Positions 20,923 to 31,435 of a stretch of 64,000 nt of DNA are shown here, one piece after another (positions within the stretch are counted from its first letter, which is position 1; every line of letters starts with the position of its first letter). The DNA is from Seminavis robusta. Lineage: Eukaryota > Bacillariophyta > Bacillariophyceae > Naviculales > Naviculaceae. Made by a program: the position numbers and the translations under genes. The stretch spans positions 1 through 64,000 of the forward strand of contig CAICTM010000074.1 of assembly GCA_903772945.1 (NCBI GenBank). Direction: 5' to 3'. Below the pieces are notes generated by a model, which was given only the letters and a program-made list of their open reading frames with translations, was not told the origin of the DNA and did not search any database.

Positions 20923-21537
20923 TCACCTATTTGGAACCACCTGGGGGTAATAGTAGGTTCCAAAGATCTTATCAGTCATCTTGAAGATGTTCGCATAGTT
21001 GTAGTGATGTCGTGAGTGATGTATGGCATGGTCTGCGGGGCTAATGAAAATGGGCCACTGAATGTCTTTTCCACAGTGAATGGCCAATTGCAAACTGAAG
21101 AAGAGCAAATGAAAGACGATGGCGCCAGTTCGAGGGATCGGAAGTATGCGGCCAACCACAACAACGGGAGAAAACCAGACAAAGAACTCCAACGTATCAA
21201 GTTCCAGGCACTGTAGAGCGTTCTTGGCAGGTTTGTGATGGATTTGCCAGTGAGCCTTGACGCGATGACAAAAGCGATGTACCCAGTACAGAATAGCATC
21301 CAATACAACCAGAAAAATTGGAAGGAACCACCAATTCGGCTCTGTGATTTGGAAGCTGTCAGAGAAGATTATGGGTGAGAGCAGAAGGCTCAGACCAAAA
21401 TTTGCGAGGGATATTGAGTTGAATGCAACATTGTCGGTCATGAAAGGAATGGAGAGCACGAGGACTACCGCGACCCCTGACGACGCAAAGCTCTCCATAC
21501 TGAGCAGGTCGTTTTTGATTGTAAACCAGCCCATCAT
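20923..21537 (-). CDS. Fatty acid hydroxylase / sterol desaturase superfamily
   Basis: A 204-residue integral membrane di-iron protein. The ATG at 21537 (a second at 21534) opens it. Hydrophobic segments occur at about 18-35, 45-58 and 70-82. The His boxes of the family are visible: HRFCH and HWQIHH near residues 87-100, and HAIHHSRHH near 170-178, which would hold the two irons. The family acts on sterols or fatty acids in the endoplasmic reticulum. The protein is a little shorter than typical (250-300 residues) but all His boxes are present, so it may be complete. It sits on the opposite strand to the surrounding repeat-protein genes, about 155 bp from the end of the HA-repeat gene. The substrate cannot be read from sequence. 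Confidence 0.88.
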   Translation of the reverse strand: MMGWFTIKNDLLSMESFASSGVAVVLVLSIPFMTDNVAFNSISLANFGLSLLLSPIIFSDSFQITEPNWWFLPIFLVVLDAILYWVHRFCHRVKAHWQIHHKPAKNALQCLELDTLEFFVWFSPVVVVGRILPIPRTGAIVFHLLFFSLQLAIHCGKDIQWPIFISPADHAIHHSRHHYNYANIFKMTDKIFGTYYYPQVVPNR

Positions 21538-23477
21538 GTTTCGATTTGATTAATGAGCACCGGAAAAATGAACTTGTTCTTTGTGGAGAAAGGGATGCCG
21601 GTATCGATGGATGGCTGCCCCAAGACTATTGATGGTCGCATCCGACCTATCACTTTAGCTCCACTTTCGACTTGGAGGTGCCATACAATGTACCGGTATG
21701 GGCGTCAAATGACCAAAGTGGTACCACACTACTGTCGGTACTTGGTACCGGTATCTGGCTGGTCATACGGTTTCAGCAAAAAGTGACTGAATTACTGGTA
21801 CCAGTATGGGTACTAGAGTACATGTACCCTACCGGTACCGGTACACACCGGTACCGGTAGGGAACGTGATTCTACCAGTCACGTTCCCTGTAAACTCACC
21901 GGTCACGCTCAAAGCGTCAAACTCACTGGTCACGGTGAAAAGCGCTGTGGCGATGCAACAGATCCTGAAGACGAGGACGCCACAATTGAGTGCTTGTTTA
22001 TGAGACGGTCACACTTATCTCAGTTTGCTTCATCAAAGAAAAAAGACTGTTGGTCAAACCATTCTTGTCCGTTGCTTCGGTGCACCAGCTAGTGAAGTCA
22101 ATCCATGCTACCAGTACCGGTGAACCAATCCGAGATTTGCAGCAAGTTTTCTCATGGCTGCTGCAAGTACATGTAGTATGGTCTTAAGGCACTTACATAG
22201 TTCCCATGGAAGTTGCTTTTGATCACGATTTGCAGTGTTTCTGGTATGCATCTTTTTGGCCCCTCGGCAACTTTTTTAAAAAAAAGAAGGTATCCAAATG
22301 AAGGATCACAAATTCCCACCGAGACGCTTCATTCCTCTCCTGGTGACCGATTAGACCTAAATAATTTGAACAACGAACTAGTGGCTCTCTGGCTGTAGAG
22401 ACCTTGTTGGCTCCATGTAGTTTGTTCATAGCGTGTGATGCTTCCTAGTCTGGAATCTTCAATCAGATTGCACATTATGTATTGAGCATGCAAGGCTGGG
22501 ATAGTTTCCGTCCAGCCTTTGATTGTACTGGTCTAGTAGCTACCGGTATCTGCAGATGCATTGCCGAAGCAATCGGACGGACCTTTGAACTCAATTGAGG
22601 CTCGAACTGTGACAATAGCTACATGTACACTTCTACCTCACCAATAAGATAACTCTATTCTTGATCCACTACTGGAGGTATCTTAACCAATTCAGCCACA
22701 GGAACACTGAGTTATTATCTTACAAGCAGCCCAATCTCAGTATCTTTCATATCTTATTGCCACTAGAAGCTATTGTCACATACCCCTACTACTAAACATA
22801 CCCTCAGACAGTGAGGAGCCAGGACCAAAGCTCAAGAAGGCAAAAGTGCAAAGCTAAAATTGATGAAACCAAAGAGTTGTGGTAGAAAGGCACCCTAAAT
22901 GCGGATTTGGAGTACTTGGATGTAGATAGTGATGTGGAAGATAGTGGGTACTAGCTGCATTCAAACCCCACATAGTATTAGTACTAGCTTAGGATTCGAC
23001 ACCTCAGTACTCGTTGCTTATCTTACAGATGTACTGGTTTGGGAAATCTGAGTGTCTGGGTTATCTAAACATTTCTGAAAAGTTGAGTACTCGGTATCTT
23101 AAACCCACTTATCTTAAGTGTGAGTGAGGAGTGTAGCACTATCATTCGAAGTTTTAAACTAGCTCCGGCAATTTTAACGGAAGCCAAAGGGCTTATTCTC
23201 GCTTTTTTGAATTAGCAACAAAATAATTTTGCCATCGCCTGGAGAGGAGCGGAAGAGCCACCATTCACCGCAACAGCAAGTCCAACTTTTGGTTGTCACA
23301 TCTTGTCATTATTTGAAGTTCTTTTCCTCCACACCGTCTCTCTTCTGCTCTCGTTTACCAGTGTCTATCGTAGCCAGGTTTGCGCCGTCTTGATTGTTTC
23401 GCGTACAAGCCGCCCTTTGATTCGTTTGGGGAAGTGTTGAAATCTGATTGCTAAGTTTGAAGACGTCATCATCCGAA
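21538..23477. other. Intergenic stretch with palindromic ACCGGT repeats
   Basis: About 1.9 kb and no supported gene. TACCGGTA-type palindromes are dense at 21690-21860, including a perfect 16-nt stem (21827-21862); another lies near 22541. A poly-A run at about 22277 and AT-rich sequence follow. The right end is the 5' leader of the gene at 23478. Confidence 0.6.
21827..21862. repeat. Perfect 16-nt inverted repeat, 4-nt loop
   Basis: The arms 21827-21842 (CCCTACCGGTACCGGT) and 21847-21862 are exact reverse complements around ACAC at 21843-21846. Each arm itself contains ACCGGTACCGGT, which is palindromic. It could form a stable hairpin or cruciform. Confidence 0.85.
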
Positions 23478-26400
23478 ATGGATGATCAAGAGGATGAGGC
23501 GTTTGTGGTGCCCACCAAGAACGATGTGATTCGGTGGAAACAGCACCCAGGAACAAAGTTCTACATTGACCTCTTGGAACGCCACGCCAAAAAGCTGCCT
23601 CCGCAAGGGTCAGTCCATCACGAAGGCCAAATGAACGAGAAGGCCAAGCAGATTGTCAGAACCGTCACCATGTGCAAAGGTCGTTTCTTGAAGAGTGTTG
23701 AAGGGAACAGGTACCGAGTGATGAATGACAATGAAGCACTGCAGAAAGCAGTCAGAGGATTGAGAAACAAGCAAAAAGCCATGTTGGGTGGTGGTGCAAG
23801 CGTGGTAGTGGGGCATCGCATGGAAACCACCAAATCAGATCTGAAGCAAGCTCCCAAAAAGGATCCAGATGGAGCGCATTTCGCTCGCGACGCTTCCACC
23901 ACAGAAGAATCCTTCGCCGTGCAGAAGAACCCTCCGCCACCAAAAAAGCCAGCGGCGAAACCTCCAAGGGTCGACACGAGTGGTGAAGACAAAGTAATTC
24001 CTTTCTTCCCGTCGGATAGAGATGTTATCTCTACTGTTAATGTTCATTACATTCTCAATCACAAAGGCACAGTGGCTTATGGAAATCTACTAGAGAAATT
24101 CTCTCTGAAGCTTCCACCAACGGGCCATGTGGATTTCCAAGCCCGCCTGGAGGAATTCTCTCAAAAGATTGTGGATACGGTGACCAAACGAGGGCGCTTC
24201 TTGAAGATTGAGGGTGAAATGAATCCATCCCATTGCATTCTTATGGATCGAAAATCCGCGCTGCTAAAAGTAAAATACGGTCTCCAGAGCAAGCAGAAAC
24301 GACAACTGGAGACGAAAAAGCCACCAGCAACGGAAAGCACTGCAAGGGGATCCCGAGACCGCGGTGCCACCAGCAACGAGGGATCCAAACGAACTCGAAG
24401 GGGCGAAAGGACAGCAGACAGTCAGCCTTCGCATGAAACAGTAGCCAGTGAAGCAAAAACGTCCGCCAAGATGGAGGCCGAACTTAAAAGACTTGCTGCT
24501 ACAATGGGGACTGTGATTCCTTTTGAACCCACAGACTATGATGTAGTCTCTACGAGAAATCGGCACTGGCTTTTGAATCACAAGGGAACAATCGCATATG
24601 GAAAGTTGATTGAGGAATATTGCGCGGAGCTACCACCATCGAATCATCATCCTGACTTTTCGGCTCGGATCAGTGAAGTTGCCAATACAGTTGTCGATCA
24701 AATCATGGAAAAAGGTCGCTTCTTGAGAATTATCGAAGGCTTCCAAAACCCAACGCACTGCCTTGAACTAAACCGACAGGCGGCATTGCGTAAAGTTGAT
24801 ATTGGTTTCAGGAATAAGATTGCTCGCAATCCAAAACTCAACAGGAAATTCGCCAGCTCTGAAAAGACAACACGGAGAGCCACCAGATTGGAAGAGTCTG
24901 AGAAAGCAGTGACATCCAACACATTGGAAGAGTCTCCACCAGCAACAGCGAAGGAAAGTTCCACGGACTCGTTGGAATTGCCAAGAAAAGTATCAGCAAG
25001 AAAGACATTGACACCCAGCAAACCAGCACGGCCTACAGTGGAAGAGAAACCTGCAACAGAAGGGGAAAAGGAAACCCTGACTATGATTCCATTTGAACCC
25101 ACTGACACGGATGTGATCTCATCGAGAAATACGCAATGGAACGAAGAACACAAAGGGACAACTGCCTATCTCCAGCTTCTGGACCTATTTTCTCCCCAGC
25201 TTCCACCACATGGTGACGAAGACTTTGCATCGCGTCTCAGGGAATTTGCAATAACAATTTACAACCAAATCACGATTGAGCAACGAGGGCGCTTCTTGAA
25301 GATTGATGACAATGGTGTCAAACAAGCCACTTTCTGTTACATAATGGATCGTGAGTCCTGCCTGGCCAAAGTGGAGCTTGGCCTCAGGAAGAAGCACAAG
25401 AACACAGAGAAGGAGGAGTCTGAGGAGCCATCTCTGAATGATTCAATGGCAGCTATGGCGCTGCAAGGAATGTCAGTGGACACAAGAGATTCAGACACAG
25501 CAGAAGACTCACAACCACCAGAAGATTCAGAACCACCAGAAGAGTCAGAACCACCAGAAGCCCCAGCAAGGGCTGGACGTGTACCTATCGCAGAACGAGA
25601 GGGTGTGTTTCCATTTGTCCCCACTGACAGAGATGTGATAGCTTCCCAATGTCCAAAGTGGAACCATCAGCATGAAGGTGCTACTGCTTACAGCAAGCTT
25701 ATAGATCAGTACGTTCTCAAGCTTCCAAAGATGGGTTCTCAAAACTTCATATCCACCCTTAAGGACTTTTGTGGAGCAATTTATGACCACATCACCCTGG
25801 AGAGGAAAGGGCGCTTCTTGAAACTTGCCAATGATGGCTTGAATCCAACACACTGCTACATCATGAGCCGTGAAGCGTGCATGTACAAAATTGAGCATGG
25901 CCTCAGGAAGAGATACAAAAAGCGGGATGTTGTCCAGAAGAGAGTCAAGGAGTCTATGATGTTGGAAGCAGGAGTGCCGCCAGAGAGAGCACCAGAGATG
26001 GCAGAGGACACCCAAGAGAATGAAGTGCCTGCTACTAGATCTGGGCAGAACCCCGTAGCAGAGCCAGGTGCGGTGATCCCCTTTGTCCCCACTGACAGAG
26101 ATGTGATCTCGTCACAGTATACTCGTTGGAACATCCAACACAATGGTGCAATTGCTTACAGCAAACTGTTGCAGGAGTATGCTGCCAAGCTTCCAAAACT
26201 CTCTGATGACAAGTTTAATTCCCACCTCAAGGACTATGCCAACGCAATCTACAAAATCATCACAGAAGAGAGACAAGGGCGCTTCTTGAGGTTGGTTGAT
26301 GATGGTATCAATGCAACATGTTGTTATGTAATGGATCGGGAATCTATCCAGGGCAAAGTTGAGCACGGTCTCAGAAATCGACAAAAGAGACTCCAAAAGC

Positions 26401-27206
26401 ATGCAACGAGCGCTGGTCACACAGAATTGGTAGATCCCAAGCCCCAAGACCTTCCTCCTAGGCCTCGGACTGTGGCAGCAACAACAGCAGCAGCAAGCAA
26501 GAATGTGACCATACCGCCAAAGGCGTCCAAATCCAAACCATCAGACTTTTATTCGTTCCCATCCTACGTCAAAGATACGCGGCATCCAGAACGGGATATC
26601 TTGGCATTTGTGGGGCTTTCCAATCCGATCAAAAGCTGTTGCCGCAACAAGTGGTGTGATGCGTCACGCAACCGTTTGGCTTCTGTCAAGGATCGGGATC
26701 AGTTGGTTCGATTGGTTGTGGCCTTCCACTGCGAAGAACACGACGAATCAGAAGAAGACAGCTGGCTTTCTCAGTGGCAGGTTTCGGAAGATCAACACGA
26801 GCTGGAATTGGGGGAGTTGGGGGCCAAATTCATTGTTTGCAAGACCGGTCTTTCGAAGCTGTTTGGATTGGACTACGAGGATGGTTTAACACTTCGCCGA
26901 GCTTCAGAAGCGGAGGAGAGCAGCCAGGACGAAGAAAGTGTCGTCGAAGTCCGAGCCTCCAGCAGAAGCAGTATCAAGCGGCGCCGGGGGTTCTCGAACG
27001 AGCCAGATGGCAGCCAGGACTTGCATTACGCTCAAATCTATCAGCACAACACGCGAAAGAGGAGCCGGGATGCCCCCATCATTGTGCAGACGTACGCTGA
27101 TTATCCGGACTCTGTGGTCTATTCCTGCGGCATGGTCTCGCTGCCGCAGCGGGCTTTGATAGCTGCCCGCAGAAAGAATCGGGTGCTACGTCGGAAAGTT
27201 CGTTGA
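23478..27206 (+). CDS. Six-repeat DUF6824-like protein
   Basis: A 1242-residue protein from the ATG at 23478. Six units of about 100 residues lie at roughly 6-104, 173-275, 345-445, 536-640, 709-812 and 865-970, separated by polar low-complexity linkers. Each unit reads (V)IPFxPTDRDVIS....W...H.GT.AY..L......LP.......L........I...RGRFL+......... MDRES...KV..GLR.K. The D-V-I/S...H.G...Y and GRFLK signatures match the DUF6824 family, common in diatoms and usually present as one copy. Unit 1 is the most divergent (DVIRWKQHPGTKFYIDLLE). A separate C-terminal domain (about 1020-1150, PSYVKDTRHPERDILAF ... CCRNKWCDASRNRLASVKD) is unrecognised. Basic stretches near the end suggest a nuclear location. 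Function is unknown. Confidence 0.85.
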   Translation: MDDQEDEAFVVPTKNDVIRWKQHPGTKFYIDLLERHAKKLPPQGSVHHEGQMNEKAKQIVRTVTMCKGRFLKSVEGNRYRVMNDNEALQKAVRGLRNKQKAMLGGGASVVVGHRMETTKSDLKQAPKKDPDGAHFARDASTTEESFAVQKNPPPPKKPAAKPPRVDTSGEDKVIPFFPSDRDVISTVNVHYILNHKGTVAYGNLLEKFSLKLPPTGHVDFQARLEEFSQKIVDTVTKRGRFLKIEGEMNPSHCILMDRKSALLKVKYGLQSKQKRQLETKKPPATESTARGSRDRGATSNEGSKRTRRGERTADSQPSHETVASEAKTSAKMEAELKRLAATMGTVIPFEPTDYDVVSTRNRHWLLNHKGTIAYGKLIEEYCAELPPSNHHPDFSARISEVANTVVDQIMEKGRFLRIIEGFQNPTHCLELNRQAALRKVDIGFRNKIARNPKLNRKFASSEKTTRRATRLEESEKAVTSNTLEESPPATAKESSTDSLELPRKVSARKTLTPSKPARPTVEEKPATEGEKETLTMIPFEPTDTDVISSRNTQWNEEHKGTTAYLQLLDLFSPQLPPHGDEDFASRLREFAITIYNQITIEQRGRFLKIDDNGVKQATFCYIMDRESCLAKVELGLRKKHKNTEKEESEEPSLNDSMAAMALQGMSVDTRDSDTAEDSQPPEDSEPPEESEPPEAPARAGRVPIAEREGVFPFVPTDRDVIASQCPKWNHQHEGATAYSKLIDQYVLKLPKMGSQNFISTLKDFCGAIYDHITLERKGRFLKLANDGLNPTHCYIMSREACMYKIEHGLRKRYKKRDVVQKRVKESMMLEAGVPPERAPEMAEDTQENEVPATRSGQNPVAEPGAVIPFVPTDRDVISSQYTRWNIQHNGAIAYSKLLQEYAAKLPKLSDDKFNSHLKDYANAIYKIITEERQGRFLRLVDDGINATCCYVMDRESIQGKVEHGLRNRQKRLQKHATSAGHTELVDPKPQDLPPRPRTVAATTAAASKNVTIPPKASKSKPSDFYSFPSYVKDTRHPERDILAFVGLSNPIKSCCRNKWCDASRNRLASVKDRDQLVRLVVAFHCEEHDESEEDSWLSQWQVSEDQHELELGELGAKFIVCKTGLSKLFGLDYEDGLTLRRASEAEESSQDEESVVEVRASSRSSIKRRRGFSNEPDGSQDLHYAQIYQHNTRKRSRDAPIIVQTYADYPDSVVYSCGMVSLPQRALIAARRKNRVLRRKVR

Positions 27207-27364
27207 ACCGAAACATGAATGGAAATGCGCTGTTATTCGAGAGGTAGAGTAGCAAAGAAGTATGCCTATCTAGTAACTAACGCCAATGCATGAATATGTG
27301 CTGTAGTTCTCAGTGAGAAGCTTCTACGCTGTACTAGCTAGAAAAGGAGTCAGTTCATTTTTAA

Positions 27365-30169
27365 CTAGCTGAACTTGACCAGACACTTTTGACTCAGTTC
27401 TGGTCCTGCTTCCTTTACAAAATCTTCCAAAAGTGGCCGAACAGTTTCTCTGCCTCTTTCATGCAACATTGACAACGTGACCGGAACACCAACACCCACA
27501 TCCATCTTGACTTGCTCCACGTACGGATTGGGTGGAAACGGAGATGGATTCGGCTTTTTCAGGATGGATTTCGTGGTTGTCGTCGAGGTGGAAGGCTGCG
27601 CAGTGGAGGTGGAATTGGCGTTATCCAACGATGCTTGTTTCGAACTGTTTGCGAAGCCATTGCCTTGCTGCGATGACGATGGCGAAGGATGATTGCCAAC
27701 CAACATTGGATCGTCCATGCTCATATCGTCGGTGCCATCGTCGTCGTCCTCGTGAACATTGTGCTTGCCATTTTCCTGTTTGGTTTGCTTCTTATTGCGT
27801 TGTTGTTGTTGCTGCGCATGCCGTTGCAGATCCAATTCTAGCTGTTCCTGATCTTCATAGTACAACGTACAGCAATGTTGGACCGGACTGTACGTTTGAA
27901 TGATCCGCTGTGCCAACATGGCATCGACCCATTTGTAGGTGGTCGGACACAACAATTCCGAGGGTCGATATTCGGCCTTGTACCGCATTTTGGTACAGGA
28001 TTCAATGTAGTATCCGAGATAATAATAAGGCAACTGCAGCGCCCGTGCAAATTCAATTTCCTGCAAAATGGCGTACTTTCCCAGCGGCACCAAATCTCGC
28101 GCGAATTGTGGATGATAAAAGAGATAGACCGAACTCAATCCGTGCGGCAACAGATCGACCACTCCAACGGCAATCAACATGCCCGCGACTCGGTATTGTT
28201 GATGGTAGGTTCCAGACGGTAACTGAATGTGTTGACTGTTTTTTGTGTTATTGTTGGCGGACGAGGGAGGTGTTTCCGTCACAGTAGCTCGAGGCCGCCC
28301 TCCCGCCGGTATGGTAAAGGGTGATTCGACCAAGAATTGATAAAAGGATCCGTACGATTTGGTAATCTGTTTGAGTCGATCCCGTGGGACATGCGAGTAT
28401 TCTCGTTGAAGCATGCGTTTGGCCGTGTCGACAAATCCAGGAGGATTGCGCGCGGCATCATTACTGTTGGAAGGTGGTAGTGGTGGTGGTGGCGGCGAGA
28501 GTTTTCCGCCATTTGGTTGCTGATACACATTGTTGCCATCGCTGGTGGCAGGAGTGGACCATTCGTCATCTTCCATGCCATTGGCATCATCAGTATTGGT
28601 GTTGCCAGTCATGCTGCTGTTGCTATTGTTGAGATTGTTGGAATTGCTGTTGTTGTTGTTTGGTTTGTTGAGATCGCACGTGAATGGATCGGCATCTTGA
28701 TGTACTTTTGTTTGGTATAGAAAGTACAACTTGTGCACTTGTGGATCGAGTGCACTTTCATGAGCCGGTACCGTGTGAACGGCAAAAGAGTAGGGTGTCA
28801 ATTGGGAAAAGTCGGTAGGATGAGACGCCGACGAAAAGTCCGCCATGGTGGATCCATGTTCATCCATCCATTCTTGTAGTTTGTCTCGCGCCATTGTGGT
28901 GGTGTTGGGTCCCCCGGTGGTGCTGGCAGCATCCTTCATGGAAGCATCATCGCTACTGTGGTTGCCATTATTAGTATTATGGTTGTTGTTGTTGCTGTTG
29001 TTTGGTTGTTGTTCCGAAGAAGAAGGAGTCACTTGTTGTCGTGCCAGTGTACAAAAGACTTGTCCACTCTTGGCATGCCGTTGTACATCCACTAGTTTCC
29101 AGGCGACAGAAGTACTAGTAGTAGTAGCTATGGATTTCCCCGCATGAGTCTCTTTGAATTGTTGTGCCAGTCGTTCGGATAGACCATCCCGGTCAATGGC
29201 TCCTTTGGATTTTCCGGCAATGGCGGCACAAATGGTAGTGCAAAGCGTCAGATTGGAATTTGGCTCTTGATCTTGTTGCTGTTTCTTCTTTTTGCCCTGT
29301 GGAGGTTTGACTTTGAAGGTTGGTACTGAATTCTGTATACTACTGCTAGCATCCAAAGAAGAAGTTCTTGTAGTAGTAGTAGTATTGCTGTTGACGTATT
29401 CTTGTAATATGGATTGCAGAATGGGTTGAGACCACTGTTGCAGTTGTTCGGAGACTTGCTTGAGTTCCACATCACCATCCTTATCTCCTCCAGCTCCTGC
29501 ACCACCTTTAGATGTTCCAGTAGCCACAACATCTTGATGATGTACCAACTTCCTCTTGTTGCCTCGCTTGTTGTAGTTGTTGGCTGAATTTTTGGCCGTG
29601 GCGAGTTGTTGTTGAGTGCTGTGGTTGTTGTGGTTGTGCTTTCGTTGTTGACTGCTACTACTAGTGTTGTTGCTATTGCTACTGTTGTTGGTGTGTTGTT
29701 GTGGTTGCAACAAATGGTCCATTTTCTTGACGACTTTTCGTTGACTCTTGGTGGGTGTAAATTGTTGAACGGGCAGTCGAATGGTCAATGCGGGACAACA
29801 GGATTGCCAATTGTTGGGTTTGTACAGGTACGTCCCGGATCGACGCCATCCTCGATAGAGATATCCTTCGTAAGTCTCGGGCGTCATGGAGTCTCCCAAG
29901 AGACTGTATGCTTTGGAGGAAGTACTGGCGTCGGCGAGACTGGCCGCGCGGCCTCCTTTGCAATACCCGCATTCGGCGGGTGAGGTTCCACAGATCCGAA
30001 CCACACCCGCAGATGACGCCGCTTTCATGGCATTGGCCGCGGCCAATGCGGCTGCGGCGGCTGCGGCGTTGGCATCATGACTAGCACTACCAGTATTACT
30101 ACTGGTGGGACTGTTGTTGTTGCTGGGACGTGCTTGTCGTTGTTGGGGTGGATGAGACGGACTGCTCAT
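27365..30169 (-). CDS. ATE1: Arginyl-tRNA--protein transferase (ATE1)
   Basis: A 934-residue protein from the ATG at 30169. ATE1 moves Arg from Arg-tRNA to N-terminal Asp/Glu (or oxidised Cys), marking proteins for the Arg/N-degron pathway. The N-terminal ATE domain shows CGYCKGGRA, the conserved YEGYLYRGWRRSGTYLYKP and CCPALTIRLPVQQFTPTKSQ. The C-terminal GNAT-like domain shows RVAGMLIAVGVVDLLPHGLS, VYLFYHPQF, PLGKYAILQEIEFARAL and YYLGYYIESC with KMRYKAEYRPSELLC. The length is well above the usual 450-600 residues because of Asn/Gln/Ser/Thr-rich insertions between and after the domains, encoded by trinucleotide runs. A poly-Ala stretch occurs near residue 35. It converges with the DUF6824-like gene. 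Family assignment is secure. Confidence 0.95.
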   Translation of the reverse strand: MSSPSHPPQQRQARPSNNNSPTSSNTGSASHDANAAAAAAALAAANAMKAASSAGVVRICGTSPAECGYCKGGRAASLADASTSSKAYSLLGDSMTPETYEGYLYRGWRRSGTYLYKPNNWQSCCPALTIRLPVQQFTPTKSQRKVVKKMDHLLQPQQHTNNSSNSNNTSSSSQQRKHNHNNHSTQQQLATAKNSANNYNKRGNKRKLVHHQDVVATGTSKGGAGAGGDKDGDVELKQVSEQLQQWSQPILQSILQEYVNSNTTTTTRTSSLDASSSIQNSVPTFKVKPPQGKKKKQQQDQEPNSNLTLCTTICAAIAGKSKGAIDRDGLSERLAQQFKETHAGKSIATTTSTSVAWKLVDVQRHAKSGQVFCTLARQQVTPSSSEQQPNNSNNNNHNTNNGNHSSDDASMKDAASTTGGPNTTTMARDKLQEWMDEHGSTMADFSSASHPTDFSQLTPYSFAVHTVPAHESALDPQVHKLYFLYQTKVHQDADPFTCDLNKPNNNNSNSNNLNNSNSSMTGNTNTDDANGMEDDEWSTPATSDGNNVYQQPNGGKLSPPPPPLPPSNSNDAARNPPGFVDTAKRMLQREYSHVPRDRLKQITKSYGSFYQFLVESPFTIPAGGRPRATVTETPPSSANNNTKNSQHIQLPSGTYHQQYRVAGMLIAVGVVDLLPHGLSSVYLFYHPQFARDLVPLGKYAILQEIEFARALQLPYYYLGYYIESCTKMRYKAEYRPSELLCPTTYKWVDAMLAQRIIQTYSPVQHCCTLYYEDQEQLELDLQRHAQQQQQRNKKQTKQENGKHNVHEDDDDGTDDMSMDDPMLVGNHPSPSSSQQGNGFANSSKQASLDNANSTSTAQPSTSTTTTKSILKKPNPSPFPPNPYVEQVKMDVGVGVPVTLSMLHERGRETVRPLLEDFVKEAGPELSQKCLVKFS

Positions 30170-30678
30170 GATACGAGGAGGATGATGATAGATGGTGTCA
30201 ACAGGTCAGGTTCTCTTCACAAGGAGTTGAGTCACACTCTCTTCTCCTTGACACTTCTTCTTCTTCACGTGGGTCTGCTTGGCTTGGTCAGATACGGTAG
30301 GGTTGCACACAGCCAGGTCGTCTTCTACAAGCTATTGGCAATGCCACAACAAGAGCACCGGCAACAGCAAGCTGGTTTGTGCCAGTCCTTCGCTTTTTCC
30401 GACGACTCGACTCTTGTCCGTGTCTTGTGGCCGTTGTTTTGTCACATGACTTCATCAGCGGTCACAAATTAGTTGGAGCCATTGTGCGTCTCTTTTAGGG
30501 AAAGATCGCGGATTTTGCGCCCTCGAACCTTTTCCTCTCCAAGTTGTTGCGTCGTTGCGTCACAAAATAAATCTTGTCCCCGGCCAACCTTTCTATAAAG
30601 AAACCGACGAAGAATCTCTTTGCCCATCTTTCTCTCCTCGTCCAAGCTTTGCAACCCAACAACAACGACAACAACACC
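30170..30678. other. Divergent promoter region
   Basis: About 510 bp between the ATE1 start (minus) and the cytochrome b561 gene (plus). No gene is supported; CT-rich stretches near 30236-30260 and 30620-30640 are likely leader sequence. Confidence 0.55.
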
Positions 30679-31435
30679 ATGCCAGCTCCACAGAGAGCAG
30701 CTCCAGCCGTAAGTTGTATAGCATGCATTGCTGCTGACAACATGAATTTGTCTTTTTCCTGTCTCGAATTCTATCTGAGGTTTTCCCTGAATTATCATTT
30801 TGATTCTTCTTTTTCCTGACCTTTTCCTCATGCATTCATGCACATCACTACTACTCATTGATCAGACCAAACCATCCGCCACAACCTATGTGAGCATTGT
30901 GGGATTCTACGTACTCTACGCTTTGGGAGGTGGATACATGGTGGCCACACAACCATCCGGTGGCTGGCAACAACCGTTTTCGTGGCATCCACTCCTCATG
31001 ACGATTGGAATGGTCGCATTCATGGGCATTGGAGCCATGACCAAAAAATTGGGTGGATACGACAATACCAAGTTGCATGCCATTTTCTCATGGTCTGGCA
31101 TCTTTTGCACGTTGGGAGGACTCTACGCCATTTATACCAACAAGGAACAAATGGGCCGCCCGCATTTGACCAGTTGGCATTCGTGGATTGGGATTGCTGC
31201 TGCCGTCAATGCACTCTGTCTGGGGCTGGTCGGGTCTATTGTATTGCATCCCGATTTTGGAGTGGATAAAACCAACAAGACAATCCGCTTTGCCCACAAG
31301 ACGGGAGCACGGCTCGTGCTTGCATTGGCGTGGGGAGCCGCCTTTGTCGGACTCTACAAAATGACACAAGAACCAACCATGCTCATCCTGTATGGAGCTC
31401 CATTGGTCATTTTTGCTCCATTTACGTTGATTTAG
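30679..31435 (+). CDS. Cytochrome b561-domain membrane protein, two exons
   Basis: I join 30679-30708 with 30866-31435 to give 199 residues. Exon 1 encodes MPAPQRAAPA and ends at a GTAAGT donor; the intron (157 bp) ends in TCAG, and exon 2 begins TKPSATTYV in phase. The frame is also open across the intron's 3' end from an ATG at 30800, but that start would bypass a canonical intron. Four to five membrane segments are visible, with His in the b561 positions: SWHPLLMTIGMVAFMG, KLHAIFSWSGIFCTLGGLYA and TSWHSWIGI, plus a later RFAHKTGARLVL segment. Such proteins carry two haems and pass electrons across membranes, often from ascorbate. The substrate and membrane are not decided by the sequence. 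Confidence 0.85.

Noticed and set aside
30800-30865. ATG at 30800 as start of the cytochrome b561 gene
   Set aside because: A canonical GTAAGT...TCAG intron joins an in-frame ATG exon at 30679; the codons from 30800 to 30865 fall in its 3' end.
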